Assembly (NCBI RefSeq): GCF_004766315.1
Contig: NZ_PVSN01000070.1
Span: 1-40,617 of the forward strand
DNA length: 40,617 nt
DNA from: Weissella confusa
GTDB lineage: Bacteria; Bacillota; Bacilli; Lactobacillales; Lactobacillaceae
Reading direction: 5' to 3'
The notes under the pieces were generated by a model. That model made no database searches. It worked only from the letters and a program-made list of their open reading frames with translations, and had not been told where the DNA came from. Shown piece after piece: positions 32,159 to 40,474 of the stretch; position 1 is the first letter of the stretch; every line of letters begins with the position of its first letter. The position numbers and the translations under genes are program-made.

Positions 32159-33412
32159 CTAACGCTCTACAATCTGGACTTGTTTTCCTTTCTTAACAAG
32201 ACGCTTATATTCCTTCATCGTGGTTGTACGAATAATGGGCAATTCTTGTCCATTTTGATCATGCACAATTTCTTCAATTTCAACTTCTTCCTCATCCTTG
32301 CGACGCTTAAAGACAAATAGCCACAAGAATAACGCTAACAACAACAATAGCAAACCAAGCACAATGACTAATAACTCCCAGTTAAACGGTTGAATCGTCA
32401 CATCCTTTTGGTTGAAGTGCTTTGCTGTGTCAGCCTTGATTTCAAACGTCTTTGTAAAATGCCACATATACGTATACGTATCAGCGCCCTTTGTATTGAA
32501 GTCTGTCGTTGTAAACCGTCCCTTTGGGTTCTTGTCCGCATACGCCATCAAGTCAAGCTTATACTTCCCCGGCTTCATGGCTTCCCCAGCTCCTAACGCA
32601 ATCGGGTAATTGAAATTGGTGTTCGGTGCCATTTGCATATTGTCTTTTTTAGATTGGTAAACGACCTTTGACGATCCGACTTTTGAAATCTGGGCCGTTA
32701 CCGCCATTTGGTTAACGTACACATTCAATGGATTTTGCAAATTTGCAGTGACAACATTTCGATAGTTAATCTGAGTTGGCTTAACTTCATGCATCTTCAA
32801 GCCGGATTTTTGAATTTGATCATCACTGTATGCCGCATCCTTTGACTGGCGCATCAGCAATCCTAATTGAAATGAATAGATGTTTTTAATCGCCATTCCG
32901 GTAGACTTAACATCCATATTTTGCTGATTTTGCGTCTCATCTGAGAACGTTAATCCGCCGGCAATAATTCCGGCATACGCTTGATTTGGCATAGAAACAT
33001 GGACGGGAACCTCTTTCGTCTCACCGGCCGCTAACTCAACTTTTTCCGGCACATCAACCAAATCTTGCATATTAAATTGACGGGTCTTATCAGCCTTAAT
33101 CTTGTTTAGGCCATACTCGACAACACCATTGTTGTTTGTGCTAGCTGGCGCTACTTTAGTTGTCACCATCACTGGACGCTTCGTGTTATTTTGATAACGC
33201 AACGTTAAATCTTCTGATTCACCTGCACCAAGCTTCAAATTAAAGAAACCATCAGTCTTATCTACCTGGTTATCTGGCAAAACCGGCATAACTGAAAAGG
33301 TTAGTTGGTTGGCTGATACTGGTTGGCTACTCACTAATACACCAATGCCAGCCGTCGCAATTAGGCTCGCTACGGTAATCAGACTGCGCTTAATCTTCTT
33401 TGTTAAATTCAT
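32159..33412 (-). CDS. WxL-interacting membrane protein (DUF916 + DUF3324, CscA-type)
   Basis: 417 residues. Signal peptide 1-34 (VSA|N), then an extracellular DUF916 domain (FSVMPVLPDNQ..., about 38-150) and a DUF3324 domain (about 160-330), a membrane helix (about 347-369, WELLVIVLGLLLLLLALFLW) and an acidic-basic cytoplasmic tail. Proteins of this type bind WxL proteins and peptidoglycan and are the core of the Csc surface complex. It follows the third WxL gene after a terminator-like hairpin and precedes the sortase. Confidence 0.92.
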   Translation of the reverse strand: MNLTKKIKRSLITVASLIATAGIGVLVSSQPVSANQLTFSVMPVLPDNQVDKTDGFFNLKLGAGESEDLTLRYQNNTKRPVMVTTKVAPASTNNNGVVEYGLNKIKADKTRQFNMQDLVDVPEKVELAAGETKEVPVHVSMPNQAYAGIIAGGLTFSDETQNQQNMDVKSTGMAIKNIYSFQLGLLMRQSKDAAYSDDQIQKSGLKMHEVKPTQINYRNVVTANLQNPLNVYVNQMAVTAQISKVGSSKVVYQSKKDNMQMAPNTNFNYPIALGAGEAMKPGKYKLDLMAYADKNPKGRFTTTDFNTKGADTYTYMWHFTKTFEIKADTAKHFNQKDVTIQPFNWELLVIVLGLLLLLLALFLWLFVFKRRKDEEEVEIEEIVHDQNGQELPIIRTTTMKEYKRLVKKGKQVQIVER

Positions 33413-33449
33413 GTCTCTTTCTCTTTCTTAGGCGTTTATTCTGTCTTAA

Positions 33450-33486
33450 TAAAAAATGGACGGAGAAGTTTTCCTTCACCATCCAC
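33450..33486 (-). terminator. Internal terminator-like hairpin of the Csc operon
   Basis: On the minus strand, TGGA-GG-GAAG pairs with CTTC-CC-TCCA (mismatches between blocks), followed by six T. It lies between the last small WxL gene and the DUF916 gene, and could lower expression of the membrane partner and sortase relative to the WxL proteins. Confidence 0.7.
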
Positions 33487-33513
33487 TTCTCATTTATCAT
33501 GCGAAAATATTCT

Positions 33514-34338
33514 CTATTTAACGATAGTTGGCATGTCGCTTAGGATCCATTCGAATTCTGTCGCATACTTATCTGCCATCTTATCCGTCTTACCTGGCAC
33601 CATTAGTGTGACAGCCTTATCAGTGTCACCACGCTTTGAGCCATCAGCGTTAACTTCCGTTGAAACAATGTCTGTTGCGTCACCAAAACGCATCAAGTGG
33701 GTACCACCAGTTTCGTTTGTGTCACCAGCATTCTTAGCTGCCGCGCCAGACATAATGTTAATGGCATTACTAGACAATGGATCCAGCGTAAATGACTTTA
33801 GCGCCGTGATGTCCGTTGCGTTTGTTGATGCTGTCGTCATTCCTAGGTGATTTGCGTTGCCAAATGTGACTTCAGCACCATCCAAAACAGCATTACTGTT
33901 TTGTCCCTTGAATTGGCCGTTTTGCTTAACTGACAGCGTCCAACCCGTAAACGATCCGCGATTATCTGTCATTTGCACATAATCAGGTCCTGTTGTCTTC
34001 TTACCATCAAACGTCGTGTATTGTTGCGCACTACCTTGGTAAGTTTCGGTCTTTGATGTAATTTTTTGAATACCAAAATCAATTGATGAAGCAAAATCAA
34101 TCGACAAAGGGCCAGCTTGTGGCGCTTGTGGGTCAGTACCATCTGGATTCGTTGGCTTGACCGGCTTGTCTGGGTCTGGATTCGTCGGATCAACCGGGTT
34201 GGTTGTATCCTTTGACGGTTGGAAAGTAACAGTTCCTGTTGACTTATAATCAGACATTTGCGCCGCTAGAATCGGCGTTTGAGTGACAGCTAACGTAGCA
34301 AGAGCTACACCTGCAAAAAGAGTTACTTGCTTCTTCAT
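33514..34338 (-). CDS. WxL-domain surface protein (third in tandem)
   Basis: 274 residues. Signal peptide to about 26 (ILAA), then SDYKSTGTVTFQPS, a Pro/Asp-rich linker of NPDPDKP type (about 45-75), and a WxL domain (PLSIDFASSIDFG to the end). The first WxL motif is GWTLSVKQ; the second is WILSDMP near the C-terminus. The usual GTWLTRFG segment is changed to GTHLMRFG. WxL domains attach to peptidoglycan non-covalently. Paralogous to the next two genes. Confidence 0.92.
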   Translation of the reverse strand: MKKQVTLFAGVALATLAVTQTPILAAQMSDYKSTGTVTFQPSKDTTNPVDPTNPDPDKPVKPTNPDGTDPQAPQAGPLSIDFASSIDFGIQKITSKTETYQGSAQQYTTFDGKKTTGPDYVQMTDNRGSFTGWTLSVKQNGQFKGQNSNAVLDGAEVTFGNANHLGMTTASTNATDITALKSFTLDPLSSNAINIMSGAAAKNAGDTNETGGTHLMRFGDATDIVSTEVNADGSKRGDTDKAVTLMVPGKTDKMADKYATEFEWILSDMPTIVK

Positions 34339-34350
34339 AATGATTGTTCC

Positions 34351-35124
34351 TTACTTTTGTTGTAATGGGACATTAATAAGTGTCCACGTTAATGTCGTTG
34401 TATATGTTGCGGCATCACGGGGCGTCGTACCAGGAATTGATAAGCATACCTTTGGGTCGATGAGCATACCACCGTTTTCTTTGTCCGGCTTCAAGTCACC
34501 ATCGTATCCCCAAGGCATCATCCAAGTCCCTGTTCCTTCACCTTTTTCAGCTTCCATAACAACAGTCTTGCTGCCATCAGGCGACAAGGCTGTATTATAC
34601 GTATCTGGTGCAATAGCATTCGTTAATCCAACTGCGTATGAGTCGTCTAATGAAATAACTGCACCATCAAGAACTGAAGGGTGTTTTGCATCATTCGTCT
34701 TAAATTGGCCATTTTGCGAAAGTTGCAGTGTCCAACCTGCACGATTACCGCGGTAATCAGACACCTGTACATAATCAGGCACATAGGTATCTTTACCCCG
34801 TGTTTGAATCTCTTGCGCCTCAGCATCATAACTAACATTCTTATTAGTGATTGCATGCGTACCAAAGTTAAAACTTGAGGCAAAATCGATTGACAACGGA
34901 CCCGGCATACCAGGTTCTGGCTTACCATCTGATCGCGTTGGATCAACCGGTGTTACTTCGTCCTCGGGTTCATCAGGGTTATGCGGTGGTACCACCTCAG
35001 TGCTGGGGATGAATCCAACTGTGCCGCTAGTTTGATACTCATCTGCATCTGCGGTCACCGCACTTGCAAGACTAAGTAATGAAACCGCTACGACACTTGT
35101 AATCGTAATCAGTTTATTTGTCAT
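34351..35124 (-). CDS. WxL-domain surface protein (second in tandem)
   Basis: 257 residues. A signal peptide (1-26) precedes DEYQTSGTVGFIPS, a short Glu/Pro/Asp linker (about 45-70) and a WxL domain with GWTLQLSQ and WTLINVP. The central segment reads GTWMMPWG, unlike the TRFG form of its paralogs, and a single Cys occurs in KVCLSIPG; surface WxL proteins usually lack Cys. It sits 21 bp after the first WxL gene and 12 bp before the third. Confidence 0.92.
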   Translation of the reverse strand: MTNKLITITSVVAVSLLSLASAVTADADEYQTSGTVGFIPSTEVVPPHNPDEPEDEVTPVDPTRSDGKPEPGMPGPLSIDFASSFNFGTHAITNKNVSYDAEAQEIQTRGKDTYVPDYVQVSDYRGNRAGWTLQLSQNGQFKTNDAKHPSVLDGAVISLDDSYAVGLTNAIAPDTYNTALSPDGSKTVVMEAEKGEGTGTWMMPWGYDGDLKPDKENGGMLIDPKVCLSIPGTTPRDAATYTTTLTWTLINVPLQQK

Positions 35125-35145
35125 GCTTTACCTCTGTCTTTTGTA

Positions 35146-35898
35146 CTACTTGATGGGCGTATTCGTTGGAACTTGTTCCAAACTCCAATTCAAAGTGGTT
35201 GAATATGTTGCCGCGTGCTTAACTGCTTTACCAGGGACAAACAAACTGACCGCTTTATCGTCAGCTAATTTGTTGCTACCAAAGCGCGTTAACCACGTTC
35301 CTTGACCACTGTTCGCAGTGGCTGTCATAACCAACTTCTTCTGGCCCTTTTCCAAGGCAATATCGTTTGCAGCAACGATTGGTGCAGTTGCGCCAGTTCC
35401 TGCGATTCCCTTTACGTTCGCATCATGCAACGTAATCACTGCACCATCAAGCGAATTCTTGTTGTCCGTCAAATCACCTTGTTGCGTTACGGATAGCACC
35501 CAACCTTTATCCTCACCGGTATTATCAGTAACTTGCACATAATTTGGACCTGTCGTGGTATTTCCTTGACCGTCCGTAAATTTTTGGACTTCTGCATAAT
35601 ACGTTTCATCAGTTGTCGTAATTTTGTTCTTACCAAAATTAAATGATGACGCAAAATCAAGTGATAAAGGTCCCGCATTAGGATTATCAGGCTTGTTGGG
35701 ATTATTAGGATCCACTGGCTTAACCGGATTGGTCGGATCTGGGTTGTTTGGATCCAACGGTCCAGATGGTTGATCGTTTGGAATAAACGTCACCTGTGCC
35801 GTTGAATCAAGTGTTGAGACGGGCGCTGCGTATACACTCGCAGTCACTCCCAGCGTTGCCATTGCCGATGCGGCAAATAATGTAACAGTTTTAGACAT
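35146..35898 (-). CDS. WxL-domain surface protein (first in tandem)
   Basis: 250 residues. Signal peptide 1-25 (VYA), then a TLDSTAQVTFIPN strand, an NPDPTNPVKPVDP-type linker and a full WxL domain: FASSFNFG, GWVLSVTQ, GTWLTRFG and WSLEQVP. It is the most canonical of the three. Start 35898 is set by GCGAGGAG; a longer extension has no ribosome site. Confidence 0.93.
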   Translation of the reverse strand: MSKTVTLFAASAMATLGVTASVYAAPVSTLDSTAQVTFIPNDQPSGPLDPNNPDPTNPVKPVDPNNPNKPDNPNAGPLSLDFASSFNFGKNKITTTDETYYAEVQKFTDGQGNTTTGPNYVQVTDNTGEDKGWVLSVTQQGDLTDNKNSLDGAVITLHDANVKGIAGTGATAPIVAANDIALEKGQKKLVMTATANSGQGTWLTRFGSNKLADDKAVSLFVPGKAVKHAATYSTTLNWSLEQVPTNTPIK

Positions 35899-35949
35899 AT
35901 TTTTTCTCCTCGCTTCGAATGTGTCTAAAAGGGTCAAAATGTGGATAAA

Positions 35950-36333
35950 TTAACCGCGTTGGCTAAATTTCTTACCGTTAACGAAATAAAGTCCAGTGGC
36001 AATGAATGTTAACAACACCGGCAAACTAAATCGCTCTAGCATCGTTTCGCTACCCGTGTTCGGCAACACCGGTGTACCATTCTTTTCGTTTGCCTGCTTA
36101 TAATACGGATTTGTATTATCGTTTGGTTGGTAGACCGTGTTTTGGAATGTATCATCCGAGCCGTTCACTTGATCATCTGGGTAAGTGTAGTGTCCACTAA
36201 AGCGGGCCACACCATCCGTTTGATAAGTTTCAGTAGAAACTACGTTGGCAGGCGTATCTTCCGTATATCCCACCGTTGCGACGCTTAAACCAAACAGCGT
36301 ACTAGCAACAATCAAAAGTGCTTTAACTTTCAT
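35950..36333 (-). CDS. Small LPxTG-anchored protein (CscD-type)
   Basis: 127 residues with a signal peptide (1-24), a short extracellular part, a sortase signal LPNTG (90-94), a membrane helix (about 103-119) and a basic tail KKFSQRG. It is first in the operon and small, as described for CscD proteins. Its mature N-terminus (TYQTDGVARFSGHY) resembles the TYQTSGTVGF-type strand that opens the WxL proteins next to it. The sortase at the operon end is the probable anchoring enzyme. Confidence 0.9.
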   Translation of the reverse strand: MKVKALLIVASTLFGLSVATVGYTEDTPANVVSTETYQTDGVARFSGHYTYPDDQVNGSDDTFQNTVYQPNDNTNPYYKQANEKNGTPVLPNTGSETMLERFSLPVLLTFIATGLYFVNGKKFSQRG

Positions 36334-36389
36334 ATAATTTATCCTCCCCTCACAATAAGTTTGGTTTACAGATAGTCTTTACCTATTTG

Positions 36390-36404
36390 TACACCCTTAG
36401 TGTA
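36390..36404. promoter_or_regulatory. Inverted repeat in the Csc operon leader
   Basis: TACAC/GTGTA with a 5-bp spacer, extended by TTT-type flanks, lies 57-71 bp ahead of the first Csc gene. The promoter could not be placed with confidence. Confidence 0.35.
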
Positions 36405-36502
36405 AATTGTTTGGCAGGCAATATTGGCAATCGCTTTGAATAAGGCGCACTTACAAACCGTTCGTGGCAGTTTTTTAATTTTTAAAAATTAAGTGCCTGT
36501 GC

Positions 36503-36542
36503 AAAAAAAGCACCAGTCCCAAATGTTCGAGACTGATGCTTT
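36503..36542 (-). terminator. Second terminator of murA
   Basis: AGCATCAGTC/GACTGGTGCT stem with one mismatch followed by seven T on the minus strand. Confidence 0.85.
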
Positions 36543-36554
36543 GCCGTATATATT

Positions 36555-36590
36555 AAAACACACACAACGCCGAGTCGCATTGTGTGTGTT
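36555..36590 (-). terminator. First terminator of murA
   Basis: AACACACACAA/TTGTGTGTGTT arms with a GC-rich loop directly after the stop codon, followed by TTTT. It is in tandem with the one at 36503. Confidence 0.75.
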
Positions 36591-36595
36591 TATCA

Positions 36596-37858
36596 TTAAT
36601 CTTCTGCTATTTGAATATCCGCATTCAACATCGTTAGCTTGTGGATAATGTGATCATATCCACGCAAAACGTGCTCAGCATTCGTCACTTCAGTGATACC
36701 GTCAGCCATCAATCCAGCCGTCACCAACGCAGCGCCGGCACGAATCTCAGCCGCGGCAACGCTTGCGCCGTGGAAGTTATTGCTGTTAGCAACAGTAATA
36801 ACACCGTACTCAGGATTCTCAATCGCTACCCCAAGCTTTTGAAGCTCTGGAATGTGACGCGTACGCTCTGGATAAATCGTCTCTGAAATAATGCTCTCAC
36901 CCTCAGCCAACGTCAAAAGTGGCGTAATTGGTTGTTGCAAGTCAGTAGCGAATTCAGGGAACGGTGCCGTCTTAATGTGGATTGGCTTAAGGTTTTCAAC
37001 CTTTGGCACAAAGATGCTGTCCTCACGAACATCCAAGTCCACACCCATTTCAATCATCTTAGCCGTAAATGACTCCAAGTGCTCCGGAATAATGTTCTTA
37101 ACCAAAACACCATCACCTTGCGCGGCAGCCAATGACAAATAAGTTCCTGCCTCAATACGGTCAGGAATAATCGTGTGGGTATTCTTTGATTCCAACTTAG
37201 GCACACCCGTAATACGGATAACGTCCGTTCCAGCACCACGGATTTGTGCACCCATGTTGTTCAAGAACGTTGCCAAGTCGATGATTTCTGGCTCACGTGC
37301 GGCATTTTGCAAAATGGTCGTGCCTTCTGCGTGTACAGCAGCCAAAATGATGTTCATCGTAGCACCAACTGAGACCATGTCCAAGAAGATGCGAGCACCC
37401 TTCAAGCCGTTTTCAGCCGTGATGTAAACCGTATCGTTTTCTTCACGCGCCGTTGCACCCAAGGCTTCAAACCCCTTGATGTGTTGGTCAATTGGACGAG
37501 GTCCAATATTATCACCACCTGGGAACGTCACCGTTGCGCGGCCAAAGCGACCCAATAGAGATCCCATAAAGTAGTATGAGGCACGCAAAGACTTAATTGC
37601 CGTAGATGGCAACTCCGCCTCAACAATATCAGTTGGGTCAATCATCAATTCGCCACCTACAAAAGTAGACTTAACGTTCATTGACTCCAAGATAACTTGC
37701 AAATTGTATACATCTAGAATATCTGGCACACTGTCAAACTTCACTGGTGTCTCAGCCAAAATTGCAGCTGGAATCAAGGCAACAGTAGAGTTCTTTGCGC
37801 CTCCAACTGTCACTTCACCACTGAGTCGGCGTCCACCATGGATAACCAACTTCTTCAT
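36596..37858 (-). CDS. murA: UDP-GlcNAc 1-carboxyvinyltransferase, Asp at the Cys115 position
   Basis: 420-residue enzyme for the first committed step of peptidoglycan synthesis, joining phosphoenolpyruvate to UDP-GlcNAc. Lys22-Asn23 (AKNST), RASYYF and EFATDLQQP with the catalytic Asp are present. In the active loop the sequence is [16 protein letters not shown], so residue 116 is Asp where E. coli has Cys115. Asp at this place keeps activity and is known to give fosfomycin resistance in other bacteria. Lactobacillales often have two MurA genes; which one this is cannot be told from the window. Start 37858 has AAGGGTGAA. Confidence 0.95.
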   Translation of the reverse strand: MKKLVIHGGRRLSGEVTVGGAKNSTVALIPAAILAETPVKFDSVPDILDVYNLQVILESMNVKSTFVGGELMIDPTDIVEAELPSTAIKSLRASYYFMGSLLGRFGRATVTFPGGDNIGPRPIDQHIKGFEALGATAREENDTVYITAENGLKGARIFLDMVSVGATMNIILAAVHAEGTTILQNAAREPEIIDLATFLNNMGAQIRGAGTDVIRITGVPKLESKNTHTIIPDRIEAGTYLSLAAAQGDGVLVKNIIPEHLESFTAKMIEMGVDLDVREDSIFVPKVENLKPIHIKTAPFPEFATDLQQPITPLLTLAEGESIISETIYPERTRHIPELQKLGVAIENPEYGVITVANSNNFHGASVAAAEIRAGAALVTAGLMADGITEVTNAEHVLRGYDHIIHKLTMLNADIQIAED

Positions 37859-37937
37859 TCTTTCACCCTTATAAAAGCCTTATTTCTTTTATGCCTATCA
37901 GGCCCGTTCATGTTTTCATATATTTGTAACGTGCATA

Positions 37938-37959
37938 CCGATTGATTATCATCAACCGG
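37938..37959. promoter_or_regulatory. Hairpin in the murA leader
   Basis: CCGATTGAT/ATCAACCGG arms (one mismatch) around TATC, 80-100 bp ahead of the murA start and inside the predicted transcript. Confidence 0.4.
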
Positions 37960-37994
37960 GAAGATTTATTAACTTCTAAACAACGTACTGTACA

Positions 37995-38023
37995 AGTCTA
38001 CATTACATTTATATGAATAACAA
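37995..38023 (-). promoter_or_regulatory. murA promoter
   Basis: -35 TTGTTA (38018-38023) and -10 TAGACT (37995-38000) with a 17-bp spacer, leaving a leader of about 130 nt. The remaining bases to 38150 hold only AT-rich sequence with no feature I can support. Confidence 0.6.
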
Positions 38024-38152
38024 GAAAAGTCGGCACCTAATATCAACCTATAACTTTTACTTTAAAATTACCGAATTATCATACTCGTTATATTTCATAC
38101 AGTTCTCATTACTTATTTATAGTTACCGAATAATAAGGAAATATGCTTATAC

Positions 38153-38188
38153 AAAAACAGACCCATCAAAACATAATCGGTCTGTTTT
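38153..38188 (-). terminator. Intrinsic terminator of the large WxL gene
   Basis: AAAACAGACC/GGTCTGTTTTT stem, T-run on the minus strand, just past the stop at 38194. Confidence 0.88.
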
Positions 38189-38193
38189 CTGAT

Positions 38194-40191
38194 TTATTTA
38201 ATCGATCCTGGCACGTTCATTAACATCCAGTTCATATTGGCTTGATAGGATTCAGCCTTAGCGGTCGTTCCTGGTACAACTAGCGAAACACCACTATTCG
38301 TTTTGCGACCATCATAATCCGTTCCGAAATCATTCTGACCACCAAAGCGGGTTAGCCACGTCCCCCAAACACCAACATTGTCAGCCGACATAATTTGAAT
38401 AGTGTCACCAAAGGCCGCTGATTGATCCGCCATTGCTGTCACACCCTTCTGGTTCGCATCAGTCGACGCTAACGCTGCCCCTTTAAATTCTAAATAAGCT
38501 TGCGACAGTGTTGTATTTGATGTTTGACTTTTCAGCTCACCTAGCTTTACCTGTAGCGCCCACTTTCCTGGTTGTTCACGTAAATCTGTGACTTGCGCAT
38601 ACAACGGCGTGGTCAGTCCAGTATGGTTTGTATCGCTAAAAGTCTGAGCGGTCGCATGATAGGTTTTGTCTAAAGCACTAATCTTTTGCTTTCCAAAATC
38701 AAAAGTCGAGGCATAATCAAGTGTTAATTGACCGCTTGCGTCCGTTGGAACATCAGACCCATCCCCAGGATTAACCGGCGTGACCGGGTCATCCCACTTT
38801 GGATTAAATGGATTTAATGGTCGGTTATAAATTGGGTAGTACGTGACAACCACCGTTTTTTTATCGCCGAACTTTCCAGTGACGGTTTTAACATCTGGCG
38901 TAAAACCAGCTTGTTGTGGTGAATCAATTGTATATGCTTCACCATCATAACCAGACTGCGTCACCTGCTTAAAATATTGTCCGCGACTGGCTGCATACTG
39001 GTACTTAACCGTCACATCGCTGGTCTTCTCATACGTTAAATCACATTCCGTGTTAACATCGTTGCCAATCGTAAAGTTAAGATAGTTCGCATGGTTTTTA
39101 CCAGCTAACTCATAACCCTGAACTTTAGGCGCCAAGTAAACATAGTCCGGGTCGTAATTAGGATCCTTCGCAGCATCCGCTTGCGCTGTTTCATCTCTCA
39201 AAACGGTCACATGCGCACCAACCAACGCTGGCTTGACTGCCGGTGTAAAGACAGGCGCCTTAAAATCTGATGTATCGACCGTATTAGCTGCCGGCACACC
39301 CTTAAATGTCACGTTGGAGGTTCCCAGTTGCAATTCAAACGAACGCATATCAACCGTCATGGTTGATGTATCTTGCCCAGTTGCTGCAATCACACCGAAT
39401 CCCATGTTGCGGTATACAGTAATTGTTTTTGACCATTGATTTTTAAACGCCGATGAAGATAGCGTTCCCGTTACTTGCGTATCCGTAACCGTAGTCGGTT
39501 TCCAATTAATTTCTACATCATCCCCATTTTTATCTAACTTAACCTTCATACCTTGATCGTATGATGGGTTGTAATGCTGCAGGTCACCGTTAGCATTAGT
39601 TTCTCGAAATGAGGCATACTGCGAATTATTATTTGTTGAGATTGGCGCATCATGCCATTCCTGATTATAGTGAAAGTCAATTCCCCAAAAATGGGCATTA
39701 TTAAATCCCGTTCCCGTCTTTGGATCCTTTCCAATTCCCAATAATCCTCCTCGTGATCCATTCCCCATTTCGTGTGGCGCCACAGGTGCCATCATGACAC
39801 CAAATGCATCTCCAGTGCGCTTAGGCTTGGGGCCAAACCAACCGCCTCCCGGAGCATTTCCACCAGTGCTAGTGCGCAACACACCTTTGAACTTAAACGG
39901 TTGCGAAACGTCAATTGAATACTTAAATGATGCTGACCCAAATTGTTGTTCCAATCCCTGGGTTAAATCAGCTTGTCCATTCTTAAACGGTGTACTGTCA
40001 CCACCCGTGATAAACGCCTTTCCCATTTGTCCCGGAGTGATTAGGTTAATTTTCGAACTACCAATTTCCGTTTGTGTGGCTAGCTCTGGAATTGTGGCTG
40101 CAAATACTGTTGTTGGCAAAACTGGCATCACCAACCCCAACGTGGCGGTCAGCATGACAGTCTTAGAAAGCCTTTTGATGAATAGTCCCAT
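38194..40191 (-). CDS. Large lectin-like WxL surface adhesin (CscC-type)
   Basis: 665 residues. Signal peptide 1-31. Residues about 35-300 look like a bacterial L-type lectin domain (F/Y-rich strands, GGLLGIGKDPKTGTGFNNA, HFWGIDFHYNQEWHDAP). Next, about 320-460, come short beta repeats of MucBP type (VTVKYQYAASRGQYFKQV, AYTIDSP, VVVTYYP). After a Pro/Asn linker the C-terminal WxL domain has YASTFDFGKQKI, WALQVKL, GTWLTRFG and a final NWMLMNVP. Start 40191 has GCGAGG. It would bind a ligand, probably carbohydrate, and attach via WxL to the wall. It is separated from the other Csc genes by murA. Confidence 0.88.
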   Translation of the reverse strand: MGLFIKRLSKTVMLTATLGLVMPVLPTTVFAATIPELATQTEIGSSKINLITPGQMGKAFITGGDSTPFKNGQADLTQGLEQQFGSASFKYSIDVSQPFKFKGVLRTSTGGNAPGGGWFGPKPKRTGDAFGVMMAPVAPHEMGNGSRGGLLGIGKDPKTGTGFNNAHFWGIDFHYNQEWHDAPISTNNNSQYASFRETNANGDLQHYNPSYDQGMKVKLDKNGDDVEINWKPTTVTDTQVTGTLSSSAFKNQWSKTITVYRNMGFGVIAATGQDTSTMTVDMRSFELQLGTSNVTFKGVPAANTVDTSDFKAPVFTPAVKPALVGAHVTVLRDETAQADAAKDPNYDPDYVYLAPKVQGYELAGKNHANYLNFTIGNDVNTECDLTYEKTSDVTVKYQYAASRGQYFKQVTQSGYDGEAYTIDSPQQAGFTPDVKTVTGKFGDKKTVVVTYYPIYNRPLNPFNPKWDDPVTPVNPGDGSDVPTDASGQLTLDYASTFDFGKQKISALDKTYHATAQTFSDTNHTGLTTPLYAQVTDLREQPGKWALQVKLGELKSQTSNTTLSQAYLEFKGAALASTDANQKGVTAMADQSAAFGDTIQIMSADNVGVWGTWLTRFGGQNDFGTDYDGRKTNSGVSLVVPGTTAKAESYQANMNWMLMNVPGSIK

Positions 40192-40350
40192 TGGTTTTCC
40201 TCGCTTTTTTGCTTACGGTGTCTTATTCACGCCGTGAGTAAAAGTTTGTCACTCACATATATATAGCTCACCCTTTTTACATAGTAACGAACCACAGAAC
40301 CGGAACCGCCAAAGCTACATAAAACAATATACTCACCACCATGATTATCC

Positions 40351-40414
40351 GTCAGTTTTTCAAGAAACTTGAATTTACAATTCAAGTGCAACACTAAGCT
40401 AAATAAAAACTGAC
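40351..40414. repeat. Probable left end of the IS30-type element
   Basis: GTCAGTTTTT (40351-40360) and AAAAACTGAC (40405-40414) are inverted arms. Between them CTTGAATT/AATTCAAG (40368-40386) forms a second hairpin beside GTGCAACACTA, a sequence type I associate with terminal repeats of IS30 elements in lactic bacteria. The exact tip of the element cannot be fixed without its other end. Confidence 0.45.
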
Positions 40415-40474
40415 TCATAATGAACCAGCGTAAAATGTAGTTTGTCTAGAACATACAGAACGCGAGGAAACATT

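Noticed and set aside
40227-40418. 63-codon minus-strand frame upstream of the adhesin
   Set aside because: No ribosome site, overlaps the probable IS end and the adhesin leader; composition looks random.
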